From Paulownia fortunei (taxonomy: Eukaryota; Streptophyta; Magnoliopsida; Lamiales; Paulowniaceae): 64,000 bases of DNA. The stretch is from assembly GCA_019321725.1 (NCBI GenBank), contig CM033108.1, positions 10,496,060 through 10,560,059 on the forward strand, given 5' to 3'. Shown one piece after another: positions 1-12,475 of this stretch (position 1 is the stretch's first letter; every line of letters begins with the position of its first letter). A program made the position numbers and the translations under genes. The notes beneath the pieces are model-generated. The model was not told the origin of the DNA and made no database searches. It worked only from the letters and a program-made list of their open reading frames with translations.

Positions 1-2247
1 ACTAGATTGAGTGTATTGTACTCATTTCTTTTGTAAAATAATCTTATTGGAAATCATATTAATATAAAAGGCACTTTCTTTATCTTATGTCTTGCATTTT
101 CTTTCTGCACATTAGATAAAGTTCTTATTACTACAAGGCATGGTCACGCATATGATGGCGATCATAGAATATGCCTCTAAGGCTTTTGTCTTAAATAAAT
201 TCTAAGTTAAGGGCTTTCTGAGATGGGACATCAAATAGCCAATAAACTAGCGCATACAATGCATGCTCGCATGAGGAGAATGTCTCATTACATAGGCATT
301 AGCGTAGTGACATAAGTGCATATATGCGGGTGCTTGTTAGAGAAAAAATACACTGAACTAACTACTAGAAATTCTCAATTGGAAAATTCATTTGTCGAAT
401 TAAGAATCTCTATGTTATGATAATACGCGACTAGTCCTTTGACTTGAGACACTATAGTAATCTTGTGCATGTCATGTCTTACTTTGATGTATTCTTTGAT
501 TGCATGATAATCACAAAGAGATTATGTTGGGTATTACATTTGCATGTATGGAGGTTAATCAGTGACTAACAAAAAATCCGTCACTTGCCTAGTAGAACAA
601 GTGAATCTCCTCTGTTTTCATAGTTCGTGACTCTAAAATCCTTGGCTAAGGTATAATGAATGACAGAAAAGGGTTTTTAACGATTCGTCTAGAGTCATTG
701 AAATTTGAAATGGAATCATAGTTATTGAGTCGATTAGGGTTTCGACTTTTATCCATACCCTAGACTCAATCGGGTGATTAGATGACAGAAGGACCTTACG
801 TGCATGGTATTCGTAACTGTAATAGGATCACTTGTTATTTCATCTAAGACTAGTTTGCCATGATTACTTATTAGGTGTTTTCATGGATAGAAAGGTTCTT
901 GATTTTAAAGAGTTAATTCAAGCGAATTAATTAATTGGATTATTAATCGAAAAAATTGTTATTCATAAGTTGCAAATTCAAGCGGATTAATTAATTGGGT
1001 TATTAATTGAAAAAATTGTTATTCATAAGTTGCAAGTCCACTACTAGCTTATTAGTGAACCTAAAGGGTCATACACAATTTAGAATGAATAATCTCTAGT
1101 CTAAAATTAATCTAAAGAGTTGGATATATTTAATTAATTAGATTAATTGATTAAGGATTAAATTAATTCAAATTAATTAAGTTAATTATTCAATTAAATA
1201 ATAGAATTATTTAATTGGACCCAAGAAGATTGAGAATCCAATTTAGAGTGAATTAACTAATTGACTGGATCAATTAAATGAACTTAGGCTAATTAATTAA
1301 TTAATGTGCATGTTGAAGTCTAAACCGAACTTAAAAATAGCTTATTAGTAAAAGGCCACTTGGAATATTAGAAGAATTAAATTAAATAGAAAAAATAGTT
1401 TTTCTTATTTAAATTGATATAAGATATCAAGATTGAATTTATGGGATAAGTTTCATGTATTTGGATATTAACATTGAATGTATAAGATACGTTCAATATA
1501 TCTGGAGGAGAGAGGGGCTGAAAATTGAAAGCTAATTAGAATTCATATTTTCGGCCATTAAAGATAGAATAAAGAGGAAATTTTCGTATGATGTGGATTT
1601 AGTTTATAAGGAAAGTTAGACTTTCTAAACAACCAAATTAACATGTGGGGCTAATATTAGGTTTGATCTAATTTTTGTAGCCACCATATAAAATAAAATT
1701 AAAGATAAAAATTCTATTTTTCTACTACTCCAAAAATCGGCCACAAGCAAAAAAGTTTTCTTCTTCTCTCTTCTCCATCTCCTTGTTCTTCAAACATGCT
1801 AGTGTATTGTTCTTCTTCCACTAGTTGGATTAAGAACAATAACAAAAACATCTAATCTTTGATTCAACTAGTTGGATTAAAGATTAGTGTTCATTTCCCT
1901 TTTAGGCTTGAAAAAGAAAATAAAGAAGTCTAGCAAGTTCTTTGCTTTTGGTTATTCTAGTCCAAGGTCTGTACTTATTTAGAAGAAGGACGCGTGGACT
2001 CCTTGGTGAGAGATTTGCTACAATCCGGCAATTGATTGCCTCAAGCTTTGCACTGAATAGGATAATAAAAAAAGAGTAATGAATTACATCATCATTAAAT
2101 TTATATTTTATTTATTGAACTGTTAATAACGCCGATAGTTAAAATCGCTATGAAACCAGGGGTAATTCTATAAACATTATTGCATCTTTTACTTTAAAAA
2201 TTTTAATTTTGGTTCCATTTACTCCATAGGTTATAGCGAACCCAACA
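1..2247 (+). mobile_element. Copia-family LTR, 5' edge cut by window
   Basis: This is the forward copy of the long LTR found in at least six other places here (for example 25391-27380 and 33070-35223). By comparison with those, about 28 bases of the 5' end lie outside the window. It ends in the family terminus GCGAACCCAACA at 2247. What follows is not a primer binding site (no TGGTATCAGAGCC), so it is either a solo LTR or a 3' LTR. It abuts a MULE transposase reading frame on the minus strand and probably interrupted it. It contains the family's long stretch of degenerate TTAATT/AATTGG repeats (about 900-1310). Confidence 0.8.
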
Positions 2248-3600
2248 TATCTAACTATTGTCCGTTTGAGTAAATCTTCACATCTTTTTTTACTAACTTT
2301 TTAAATGTTCATAGACTCTTGGTAGGATCATCTACAAAGGTTTGTAGGTATTTATCAGCCAAAAATCTTGAATTGGCAGATTTTTTCTTATTGTCTAAGG
2401 CAATTGTAAGGCTTAACTTTTAGACTTTTAATTTAAAATAAAGTTGACTTAGCAAATAGACTTGCATGAATTCTCTACCCACAACCCCTTTTACACTTCG
2501 CAGTCACCTTATCTTTCTCATTTTTCTCAAATATAAGTTCAGATCACCTATCAACTTCAAATTACCTTAAAGCTTTTCTAAATATTCTAACATTGCCAAA
2601 TACAAGCCCAACTTCAAGCTTTGGATGATCATATCACTTTCTTCATGAAAGTCTATAAACTTTAAGCTTGTATTTATATTATCAGATTGAATTAGAACTG
2701 CTTAATAAATGTGGATCACACTGAATATCATTTTCTACATAATGAAATGTTGGCCTATCATTTTCATTGTCAATCACATAGGTAATGGCATTTATCATAG
2801 TCTCATCATTGCTCATAAGATCATTCGTATCACTTAACCTATCCCCATATGCCAAAATTCAATATCCAGTGATAAATTACGCTCACGAGAGCTCTCTGTA
2901 TTACGCTCACGAGAGCTCACAATCAAATTAGTTTTTTGAAGCCATCTTTGCGTACAAGAAGACTAGACTTTTGGAGAACATATACATAATCAGAAAGGGA
3001 ACAGGGAAAGCATGTGCAAAGATTGGATAAACGTACAAGCAAACAAGAAGCTCCAACCTGCAGATTTGATCTTAGAGCATTGCAAGAGTTTCTTAGAAGA
3101 AGTTTTCAATAAACAGATGATCTTTGTATGGGTTTTTTAAGCAGGTCACAAAAGATTTTTTAACACGTGGAGTGTGTGTCAAAAGGCATTGAGTTGAAAG
3201 AGCTTGGATTAGTATGTAGAAAATAGAGAAATGGTATGGTATTTGGGTCATTTTCATTTGGAAAAGAACCAAATAGATCAATTAATCCTAGGTTCATGAT
3301 GTCTTCAACATAAAGATTGACACAATTTTTATTCTCATTCCTATGAACCTGAAACATATCATATCATCTAAGGTGTTGTTTCGCATCCTAAAGTAAAAAA
3401 GACTAGTACTTGAACAACCAAGTCCATTGCCCATCTTACCAAGTTTAACATGGATCATTTTATGAGGTTATACCATTTCTACCCATGAAACTAACTCCCC
3501 CACATATTTGAGTCCTCCCTCAATCACAAAATGGCCGTTATAATAGATTTGAAGAGTACAAAAACCTGGCATGTTACCTGTTAAATAGAAAAACAAATAA
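2248..3600 (-). pseudogene. MULE (Mutator-like) transposase N-terminal fragment, broken
   Basis: Read on the minus strand in shifting frames, this resembles the N-terminal half of plant MURA-type transposases. From 3600 downward there is a PB1-like plant transposase domain (LQIYYNGHF, then LYVED near 3310). An acidic linker rich in Asp and Asn follows at about 2900-2720. Next comes a DNA-binding segment of the MULE type (LEVGLVFGNVRIFRKALR, then CKRGCG and RIHAS, about 2640-2440), leading into ADKYLQTF and DDPTKS. Several stops and at least one frame change are present. The catalytic domain is missing: the frame runs into the LTR ending at 2247. The family assignment rests on remembered domain patterns; a profile search of the translated minus strand would settle it. 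Confidence 0.65.
2876..2918. repeat. 19-bp direct repeat, two copies, 5-bp spacer
   Basis: ATTACGCTCACGAGAGCTC occurs at 2876-2894 and again at 2900-2918, separated by TCTGT. It lies inside the acidic-linker part of the MULE fragment, so it may simply be a local replication duplication. Confidence 0.8.
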
Positions 3601-5190
3601 AAAATTCTATTACATAGGCACCACTATAAAAAAACATTTTGTAAGCATAATGGGAAACAAGACCACATTTATCTTGGATGCATATAGGAATCTACACCAA
3701 CCAAATTGATAAAAATATAAAGTAACATTATTTCTACATGCTAATATTAAACTACCCAACAAAAGACATACACACTTAGTAAAAACAATATAAGGACCAT
3801 CATGAAATCATTAAACTAGCTAACAAAAAACAAAAGTAAACATATACACACAGACATGCAAAAAATACTCTAAGCTTGTTCAAATCCTACAAAAAATTAA
3901 AATATTGTGTTTTATCTCACACAAAAAGTACCATTATTTTACCAAAAATATTAATTTTACTAAGATTTTAACTAAAGCCTAATTAAAAAGTATCCCCAAT
4001 TCTTAGTGTTTGTAAGATTAAAACTTACTTTCAACTTTGTAGCAATAACAAAGTTCTCATTTCAAACAAGGCTCTGTCGAGTTTTTTATTTGAAATTATA
4101 AGATGAATTTTTGTGGGTTTTCTTCTTTCTCCAATAGATTTCAAATAGGCTTGATTTTGAGTTTTCTTGTGCTATGATTTTTTTCTCGTGAAGCTTTAAC
4201 AAAGGGTTTTGTCTTGTTGCTTCAAATGTCTTGGCTTGTAAAGGTAGACTAGGAATACAAAAAATAACACCTGGTGTCATTGGATAATTTTGGTAGTTGA
4301 TATATGTTATAAGGATATTTTGGTAAAATCATGTTGCTATTTAACGTTATCTTTTAATTTGCTAACGAAAGATTGACTCAAAGTGGGTAATTGAAGGTTT
4401 TTATTATAATGGGTTATATTTGATACCAATTCAATAGTATAGGGGGTAAAATAAATTTAACCCTATTTAAAAGATACCTTTTGGAGGTAATATTTAGGAA
4501 AGGTAATAAACACCTTCTCTCTTCCATTTAAATAAAAAAAACTGTAAAACAATTTAGAATGATCATCACCTACAAAATGAGGGGCATAATAACAACACTT
4601 GTTGTGACTTTCATTTTGGAGAAAATACCCATTTGGGTGGTGGAATTTGAACCCTTTCCACTTGTGATTGTGTTATGACATTTATGACATTAAAAGGTGA
4701 AGAAAGGTCAGTGAATCAACTTATTAAAGATCCTAAAATATATGAAGTTGAACTCAAGTAAAATGCATGAAATTCATTCTATTTTTCCTTTAGGTAGTTA
4801 CCTTATTGACTAAATATCCCATATCTAATCTAAGTTGGTTACTAAAAGTTAGTTACCATAACTAACTCTATCTCTTTTTCTTCTAGAATTAGAATTTCCA
4901 ACTTCTAATTCCTATTGGGTTCGATCTCATCAATTCCCTATGCTCGTTGGTTACTTCTAATGTTTTGATGTATACTCATAAAAGGGAAAAAGACGGTCCA
5001 GCTCCTCTCAGAGCTAGGGAAGGACTTCAGAAATATGGTTTTGGATTGAGCTCTCCATTACGCAGGTTATGAGGAGCCACCTTATATATGGACAAACTTT
5101 CTCATGTGGGAAAGATTGGACCCAATTTTATACATTGTTCATTGTTCAACACACTAGCATAATCCACTTGAATCGAAAGTGGACACCATC
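3601..5190. other. No recognised gene; possible MULE 5' flank
   Basis: AT-rich sequence with no coding region I can support. The stretch at about 4270-4480 (ending GGGGGTAAAATAAATTTAAC) reads like the terminal inverted repeat of noncoding MULE ends in plants. It lies on the correct side to be the 5' end of the minus-strand transposase at 2248-3600, but no partner end is visible, so this is only a suggestion. The rest up to the LINE holds nothing I recognise. Confidence 0.3.
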
Positions 5191-5199
5191 CATCTCTTG

Positions 5200-7124
5200 T
5201 AGAATTCAAAGGCAAAGTCCAAAAGGTAGTTGCTCCTTTTCGTTTTTTAAATCATAACTTATATGGTAAAGTTAGGAGTAGTTGGAACATACCAACCTCT
5301 TGAAGTGGTATTCTTAATTTTCAAAAAAATCTCTACCGTGTTAAACATCTAAAATAATGGAACCAACATGTCTTTGGCAATATTTTTGTTTATGTGACGG
5401 AGGCAGACACAAATAATGAGAGTTCTTCACATGAAAATTGAGAGAACATGAAAAAGAATTATGCTTTGCTTGCTAAAGCCCTTTCAATTGAAAAGTCGAA
5501 TTGGAGAAAAAAATCAAAATGTAAATATAGTTGCAAGATGTTGAAAGAAATACAAAATAATTCCATTCGTTTGTGAAGCAAGAGAGGCAAAACTCAATAA
5601 TCCTCTCGATGATTGATGACGGTGAGAGGTTATAAATCTGAACAAAATTAATCCTTGAGCAGCGGCTTTTTTGAGAAACTTCTTACTGGGGGTGTGATGG
5701 AGATTCATGAGCAATTGCTTGATTGTATTCTAAAAATCATCTCAAGAGTAGACCATGCTACGCTGTGTGCAACACCAAATTTGGAGTAGATTAAGAAGGT
5801 GGTTTTTACTAACAATTAGGACAGTATTGCTAGCTCGAATGGATTTTCTTATCTTTTATTTGAATATTGTTGGGAAATTATTAGAGTATATCTCCTTGAT
5901 GCTTGTACTAAATTTTTCAATAGTTCATCGCTTTGATGGAGTTTCATTGCTGCGTCTATTGTTCTCATTTCAAAAGCTGAAAGCTCGACAAGTTGGAGTC
6001 AGTCTCATCTAGTTAGTCTTTGTAATGTGAGTAGTAAGATTTTCTATAAACTCTTAGCTATTTATCTGGCTAGATGCTTGCCTACAATTATTTTTCCAGC
6101 ACAAAAGTGGTTTTGTTCCAAACAAACTACTAGCAGATAACATCCTTCTTGTTCTGGAAATAGTACATTCTCTAGATACTAGACATAAAGAAAGGAATGT
6201 AATCTAAAAATTGGATACGACAATGGCATATAATAGAATTTAATGAGAATTTTTCTATGCGGTTCTCATTAAAGTTGATTTTCCACAACAAAAGATTGAC
6301 TTAGTCAAAGATTACATTGAAAATCCATGGTATATGGTGTTGATTAATGGTTCAACTATGGGTTTCTTTACATCTACTCAGGGACTTAAACAAAGTGACC
6401 CATTATCTCCAACATATTTATGATGGCAGTAGAGGTTCTTTCGAGAAGGTTGAATCGACTTTTTACACATAATTCTTCTAGTGGTTTCAGTGTATTGCAT
6501 TTCGCATGTGCAGATGATTGTATCTTACTAGGGCAAATGAGTGGGGTCTTCAGCTTTTGATGGATTTTCTCCATTCGTATGATTATTACTCTGGCTAGCT
6601 TGTTAACAAGGATAAAAGTGCTTTTATTATTGGTAACAAAATCTCAGGTCTTTAAATTCAATGCATTAAGAATATTATGGGCTTCATATTGAAGAGACTC
6701 CCTATTACCTCTGGGCTCCTCTTCATAAAGAAAACAAAGAGAATCCTTTTTGAAGAAGCCAGTTTTAAAATCAAGTAGCAAATCGAATGTTGGGATAAAA
6801 TTTCTAATCTCATGGGGTAGGTTAACACTTATCAAAGTGTGTTAAATTTGACACCGGTGCATATTTTATAGGTACTATGCCCATAAAGTCGGTACAACAC
6901 AAGATTGAGTAACAGTTATCTCGATTCATTTGGGGATGGCGTGAAAAACCAGCAATGCATACACTATCATCATACGATAATATTGCTCATCGGTTAATAC
7001 AGGAGGGTTAGGAGTTTGTAGCCAAAAGGATGTTGGTACAACATATAGTTTCAAAAATTAGTGGAGGCATTATACTAGCAACTCCTTTTGGGCAAAATTT
7101 ATGTTGAGTAAGTATTATTGTGCG
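5200..7124 (+). pseudogene. LINE (plant L1-type) reverse transcriptase, 5' part, decayed
   Basis: The plus-strand translation, patched across frames, follows the standard order of plant L1 ORF2 after the endonuclease. There is a KxLKxWNxxVFGNIF-like segment at about 5340-5395, and SSNGFS with the YCWEII region at about 5830-5880. VSLCNVSSKIFYKLLA-like sequence follows at about 6010-6065, then the GFVP-like and ADNILL region at about 6115-6150. GLKQSDPLSP, corresponding to G-L-R-Q-G-D-P-L-S-P of active elements, is at about 6380-6410. A zf-RVT-like SFKNWWRHY stretch is near 7050. Many stops and frameshifts make it non-functional. No endonuclease domain is recognisable upstream. The reading continues at 9364 after an inserted solo LTR. 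Confidence 0.8.
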
Positions 7125-7129
7125 TCTAC

Positions 7130-9358
7130 TGTTGGGTTTGATATAATCGCAGGGGTATACGCAGCGAAAAATTAAAATTTTTATCAAACATAAATTTAAC
7201 CCCTTTGATTCGAAAGCGATTTTAACGATCGCGCTTATTCAAGTGAATATATAAATAAATATAAAATCGAATTATACCTTTCGTGCACTCTGGTTGTTGT
7301 AGGGAATGAAGCAATCAATTGCTTATCCTGGACTATCAGAACTCGCAGGGATCCAAGTGTCTCCCCTCTATCAGGTCCACGATACGGAAATCAACACCAA
7401 TCAAAAGGATTCGCTAGTATCCTTTTAATTATTTACTAATCTAGAACCGGAGTATATTTTCAAGAACAATAAAGATTGATTCTTTAAGTTCTTGAAACAA
7501 TAATATGAAAAAAATAACAAGAAACTGATTTTCTTTTTCTTTCTTTTCTTTTCTTGAAGAGTAAAAATAGAAGACTTTAAACAAAATATTTTTGCTCAAA
7601 TTTTTGAATTGAATTATGTAATTTTCATCCCTCATATATATATAGGGCTGAAAATTTTAATCATTTTCCAACTCTTGGAAAGTTTTTCTATTTTGAACTA
7701 CTTCAAAACCTTATCTTTGAAGGATTCCAAATCTTTCAAAAACTCTTCTTTTTTCACTCTTCTATTGTATGTGGACTAATTTGAGACTACATTAATCATC
7801 AAAATTGTCTACATACATTGTTGATATTAATTTGAACTCTTCAAATAATATCAAGATAGATATATATCATATATATATACTATAATTATATTTATACATA
7901 AATTAAATCTTAGTGGCCTATTTTATCCTATAAAATTGGTCACTATATTTATTTATCTATAAATATGTTAATTAAATAAATCATATTTATTTAATTTATT
8001 CTCTTCATACTTTAGTGGGCTTTTTAAGTGATCCACATTTATTTTGGGTTTGGACTCAAAAATCCCCAAATCAATTCAATTGATTCAATCCCAATTTAAT
8101 CAATCCAATTGATTAATTTAATTTACTCCAATTGGGCTTCCTAATCAAATTAGGTCCAATTAAATAATCCAATTACTTAATTGAATAATTTAATTTAACT
8201 ATTAAATTAAATAGAACCCTTAATTAATTAATTGATCAGTATTAATTAATTAATTTCCAACCATTGGATAAAATCTAAAATTAAAAATGTTACTTTCCAT
8301 AAAGATGTGTGACCCTCTTAGGTTCACTACTAAGCTAGCAGTGGGTTTGCAACATTTGCAACTTATGAATAACAATTATTCCAATTAATTAATCCAATTA
8401 ATTAATCTGCTTGGAATCAACTCTTTAATTCCAAGAACCTCACTATCCATGAAAACACCTAGCAAGTAATCATGGCAAACTAGTCTTAGGTGAAATAGCG
8501 AGTAAACCTATTTCAGTTGCGAGTACCATACACGTACGGTCCTTTCGACAGCTAATCTCCTGATTGAATCTAAGGCATGGATTATAAGTCGAAACCCTAA
8601 ATGATTCAATTGTTGTGATCCCATTTCAAGTTCCAATGATTCTTGATGAATCACAATTCATTCTGTCTTGACCAAGGTCTTTGAATCACGAACTATGAAA
8701 ACACAGGAGATTCTCTTATTTTAAAAAAACAAGTGTCGAATTCTATGTTGGCCACTGACAAACCTCCATGCACACCAGTGCAACACCTAACATACCCCCT
8801 TTGTGATTGTCAAGCAATCAGAAGATATATCAAAGTGCTGCAGGATGTACACAAGGCTACCATCGTGCCTCAAGTCTAAGGATTAGTCGTGTACTATCGC
8901 AACACATAAATTCTTATTTCGACGGACAAAGCCTCCAACTAAGAATTTCTTGCGGGCCATATTCGGTGTACTTGTTCCCTAACAAGCACCCACATATATG
9001 CACTTACGTCTCTACGCTAATGCCAATGAAATGTGATATCCTCGTCTCACGAGCATGCATTATATGTACGAGTCTTACTGAGCTATTTGATGTCCCATCT
9101 CAAAAAACTCTCGACTCGGAACTTATTTAAAACCAAAGCCTTAGGGGCATGTTCCATGATCGCCATCATATGCGCGACCATGCCCCGTAGCTAAATCTGG
9201 TCTAAGGACTTTATCTAATGTGCAGAAAAAAAAATGCAAGACATAAGATAAAGAAAATGTCTTTTTATTAATATGATTCCCAATAAGATTGTCTTTACAA
9301 AAGCAAAAGAGTATAATACACCCAATCTAATTGGGGCGTTGGACATCCTACTCTAACA
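7130..9358 (-). mobile_element. Solo Copia LTR inserted in the LINE
   Basis: A full LTR in reverse orientation: it begins TGTTGGGTTTGATAT and ends CATCCTACTCTAACA, the complement of the family start TGTTAGAGTAGGATG. The length is 2229 bp. A perfect 5-bp target-site duplication TCTAC flanks it (7125-7129 and 9359-9363). No internal region is present, so it is a solo LTR produced by LTR-LTR recombination. LINE coding similarity resumes directly on the other side, which confirms the boundaries. It includes the family's TTAATT-rich segment at about 8060-8410. Confidence 0.93.
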
Positions 9359-9363
9359 TCTAC

Positions 9364-10860
9364 CCCAAGAGGATCAATGATCACTATGAATCATTCATAT
9401 AATTGGAAACGCCTATGTTATATAATAGATTCGATAAAGAGGTATCTTTTTGGACTTTAAGAGATGAGCACATCTCATTTTGGTTTAGTAATTGGCTTGG
9501 TGATAAGTTATTGCGTAAAGTTTGTCCTGACGAGGACTTCCACATCTCATTTGGTTCGACACTTTTGGAGAAATGGAAAGTAGGTTGAGAATAAACTTTT
9601 GATAATATTTCCCTTAGAGATAGTACAAAAAATTTGGGCTATTCCTTTTGATCAAGACTTGAAGCATAAGGCATGGTGGAAATTATTCGAAATGGGGAAC
9701 TATTTAGTTAAATCTGCTTGAGAGGAGGTGAGATTACACAAAATAAGGTAGCTTCTCCATGCTAATGTCTAGAACAATATCATTATACGTATAATATCGA
9801 TTTTCTATTGGATACCTATTCATATTTGGATATCAATGGATCATCGAATGATCCAAAGTGGAGTTGTACTTCTTTTCATTATCTTTACTGTTGTTCTAAT
9901 GTTGAAATCCTATCACACTTATTCATTCATGGTGATAAAGCAAGAGAGATGAGGAGTTATTTCAAGGAAATCTTTTATATAAAACTAGTGGGATTGAATA
10001 ATATTATCCTTTTTATTCAATGGTGGAGATCTTCAAGTGCTAGCATGAAAAATACTATAAGAGTAGAATTTTTTTTTTTTTTTTTAATGGTAGTTTTGTC
10101 TCTTCTCATATTGTGGTTCATCTGGGTAGAGTGTAATGAATTGAAATATAAAGGCAGAAAGTTAAGTTTGGGAAATATAATTAGCCAAATACTTAGGCAC
10201 GTTTGGGTAGTGAGTTCACAAAAGTATGGCAAGTTACTATGGAAAGATGATGGAGCAATTGGTGATATACTGGGTGTCAACATTCAACACCCTTCGAAAG
10301 TTGCTAAAATTCAAAGAGCTTTGTGGCAGAAACTATTGGAAAGTTGGTACAAGCTCAATGCGGATAGAGCTAGCAAATGAAATTCGACACCTTCTAGAGT
10401 TGGGAGAATTCTTAAGAATAACAATAGGGAAGTTGTCTTGGCTTCCATAAGTTTATTAGCGAATCTACTAATCGATTGTGAAAGTCGAAGCTTTGGCCAT
10501 TGGTCTAATTTTTTGTAAAGAAAAGGGATACAATGATATGTAGATTGAGTTAGCTTCACAAGCATTCATTTATATAATTCAGTCAAAGAGTGTTGATGGT
10601 AAATTTAATATCAACTTACTAAGATAAAACGTCTAATAAAATAACTAGTTACGAACATCACACACATTTTTAGGGAAGGTAATATTGCGGTGGATGCTTG
10701 GCAAATATTATGGTTTTAACACTTGTGCTAAAGTTTTGGAATATGACTCACTTTCCAAATAAGTTCAAAGATTTGTCCATGTTGATCGACTTCACATATT
10801 GACAAATTTATGGTTAACACGAGAATAGAGCAATTAATAGCATTTACAACATCTAAGAGT
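9364..10860 (+). pseudogene. LINE 3' part: zinc-binding RT domain and RNase H, decayed
   Basis: This continues the LINE broken at 7124. HISFWFSNWLGDKLL (about 9470-9515) matches the I-G-x-G-x-x-x-x-F-W-x-D-x-W-L region of plant L1 proteins. The zf-RVT region follows with EILSHLFIHGDKAREM at 9904-9951. The longest open stretch is 9808-10380 (190 codons). It ends in WYKLNADRASK, which corresponds to the first RNase H motif W-x-K-L-N-x-D-G-A; the Gly has become Arg. HTFREGNIAVDAW at about 10660-10698 corresponds to the H-x-x-R-x-x-N-x-x-A-D motif near the RNase H end. A T-rich run near 10070 encodes a poly-Phe tract and is probably a later expansion. Confidence 0.78.
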
Positions 10861-10879
10861 TTATTTTCAATTAAGAAAA

Positions 10880-11300
10880 CAATAGATTTAGAGCCTAAGA
10901 GCCTTTTCCTGCACTTAGGTGCTAATTTAGATAACGAAAGATAAAATACTCAATGCATAGGTATTGGAGTCTATAGATGCTGGAGTCTATTGGGCGCCTA
11001 CACTCATATTCCAATGCTTAGGTACTGGAGTCACTGGTTTCAACATCTTTGGTAGAAATTTCAACGCCTAGGCACTAGTTATATTGGTTTGCATTATTGA
11101 AGTATTAGCGCCTAGGCGCCTAATTTACATGATCTAGGCAATGCACCTACTAGATTTCTAAGTCTGGGCAAAGCGCTTATATCCCAGCGCCTATGTGTTG
11201 GCATAATTGGTGGTCTGGAGTTCTTATTTCCCAGTGTTTTGGCACCCAAGCTTCAAAGTGTAGGGTTATATCCAATGACTTCAACTAGTTTTAGCATGGA
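10880..11300. repeat. Degenerate GCGCCTAGG-motif repeat
   Basis: Several imperfect copies of a CCTAGG-centred motif (for example GCGCCTAGGCGCC near 11110, and CAACGCCTAGGCAC near 11065) lie within about 400 bp between the LINE RNase H domain and its tail. The same motif recurs near 57935 and 63565-63645. It could be part of the LINE 3' region or a separate dispersed repeat. Confidence 0.5.
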
Positions 11301-11394
11301 GATTTGAAGACAAGATTATATGCACACAAAGATTTTCAACTTTGAAATTTTTTAAATTGTTTTTAGATTCCATAATGTTTGAATTTTCACTTCT

Positions 11395-11565
11395 TTTTTT
11401 TTTTTTCTAAGTAAAGGGAGTAGTGCTTCTTATTTATTTTTGTGTTAAACTTCTTGTACTCCTATTTGTTATTTCTTTAATAAATGGGTAACAGCTTATG
11501 CCAAACCATCCATTTATGCACATGTAACTTTAACAAAAAAATAAAAAAAATAAAAAATACTAGTT
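11395..11565 (+). other. LINE 3' end with AATAAA and A-rich tail
   Basis: TTTCTTTAATAAATGGG near 11470-11485 is typical of plant LINE 3' ends. It is followed by an A-rich run (AAAAAAATAAAAAAAATAAA, about 11535-11560) that I take as the poly(A) tail. A target-site duplication could not be identified because the 5' end of the element is lost. Confidence 0.5.
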
Positions 11566-11629
11566 GCTTGACTTAACGATGAAATTGAAAACTTATATTT
11601 CTAATTATCATCCAACATTTTCAAGAATT

Positions 11630-12240
11630 TTCAAAGTCAAATAATGTGTAAAACATAGGAGATTTACATATTTATTTAAATAAATGATAAATCTTTTATT
11701 GACCACTCATTAACCTTCATATATAATTAATATTTTCTTTGTAATTATCAAATAATCAGAGAATAATGAAAGTACAATAAATCATGAACAAGATTATATT
11801 GTGCTTCAAGTCAATGAACTAATTCTTGCACTATCATAATAAGAACATTCCATGTGCGACAACATTTTAGTTTTCAATTAGGGATATCCGGGTGGAATTG
11901 TTTAATATACTTATTCCCTAATAAACATCCACATACACATGTACTAACATTACTACACCGATACCCATGAAAAGAAGCGTCCTCCTTACGAGTTTGCATC
12001 AAAACTGCAAGTTTTATGAAATTATTGATATCCCATCTCAATGATTTTTAAATTGAAAAATTCTAAAACGAAAGTTATAAAATCATATTTCATTATCGCC
12101 ATCCTATATACAATCATACCTTATAGCTATATGATCTAAGAACTTCATCTAAATTAATGCAAATATAAATAAAATGAAGAGTTGCTCTTATTAATTATAT
12201 TAATAAAAAAATATTTATACTAAAAATGTCAAGCTGTTAA
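11630..12240 (-). mobile_element. Diverged Copia LTR fragment, reversed
   Basis: This matches the reversed LTR order seen at about 8700-9320: a segment like CTCATTAACCTTCATATA, then a TATTCCCTAATAAACATCC-like segment, then TATCCCATCTCAATGA, then a CGCCATCCTATATACAA-like segment. Divergence is high and there is no clean terminus, so it is an old partial copy. It ends about 235 bp before the start codon of the SEC-C gene. Confidence 0.7.
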
Positions 12241-12475
12241 TCTTGTTAGTTCGGCAGCCACTAGTTTAACACACTTGCCCTTCAAACATTTTTTTAGTTT
12301 CTATTTATTGATTTATTTTGGTACGTGGGATTCGCTATTTTACACCTATCACCACTTTTTTTTTATAGTGGTCTCTACCACCAATTTTGTGTACATCAAC
12401 TTGCAAGTGTTCTGATGCGCATAAACAGGGCATGTATTTAAGACATTCATATGTATCCATATTATACTGCGAATA
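12241..12475 (+). promoter_or_regulatory. Presumed promoter and 5' leader of the SEC-C gene
   Basis: This is the only non-repeat sequence between the LTR remnant and the coding start. It has a short inverted repeat CACCAC/GTGGT around a T run with TTATA (about 12350-12373), and a TATTTAA at about 12435. Neither is proven as a TATA box. An ATG at 12451 is out of frame with the main start and opens a 64-codon overlapping frame, so it would be an upstream start if the transcript begins before it. Confidence 0.35.

Noticed and set aside
2876..2918. Two 19-bp repeats as the start of a CRISPR-like array
   Set aside because: Only two copies with a 5-bp spacer, in a plant MULE fragment.
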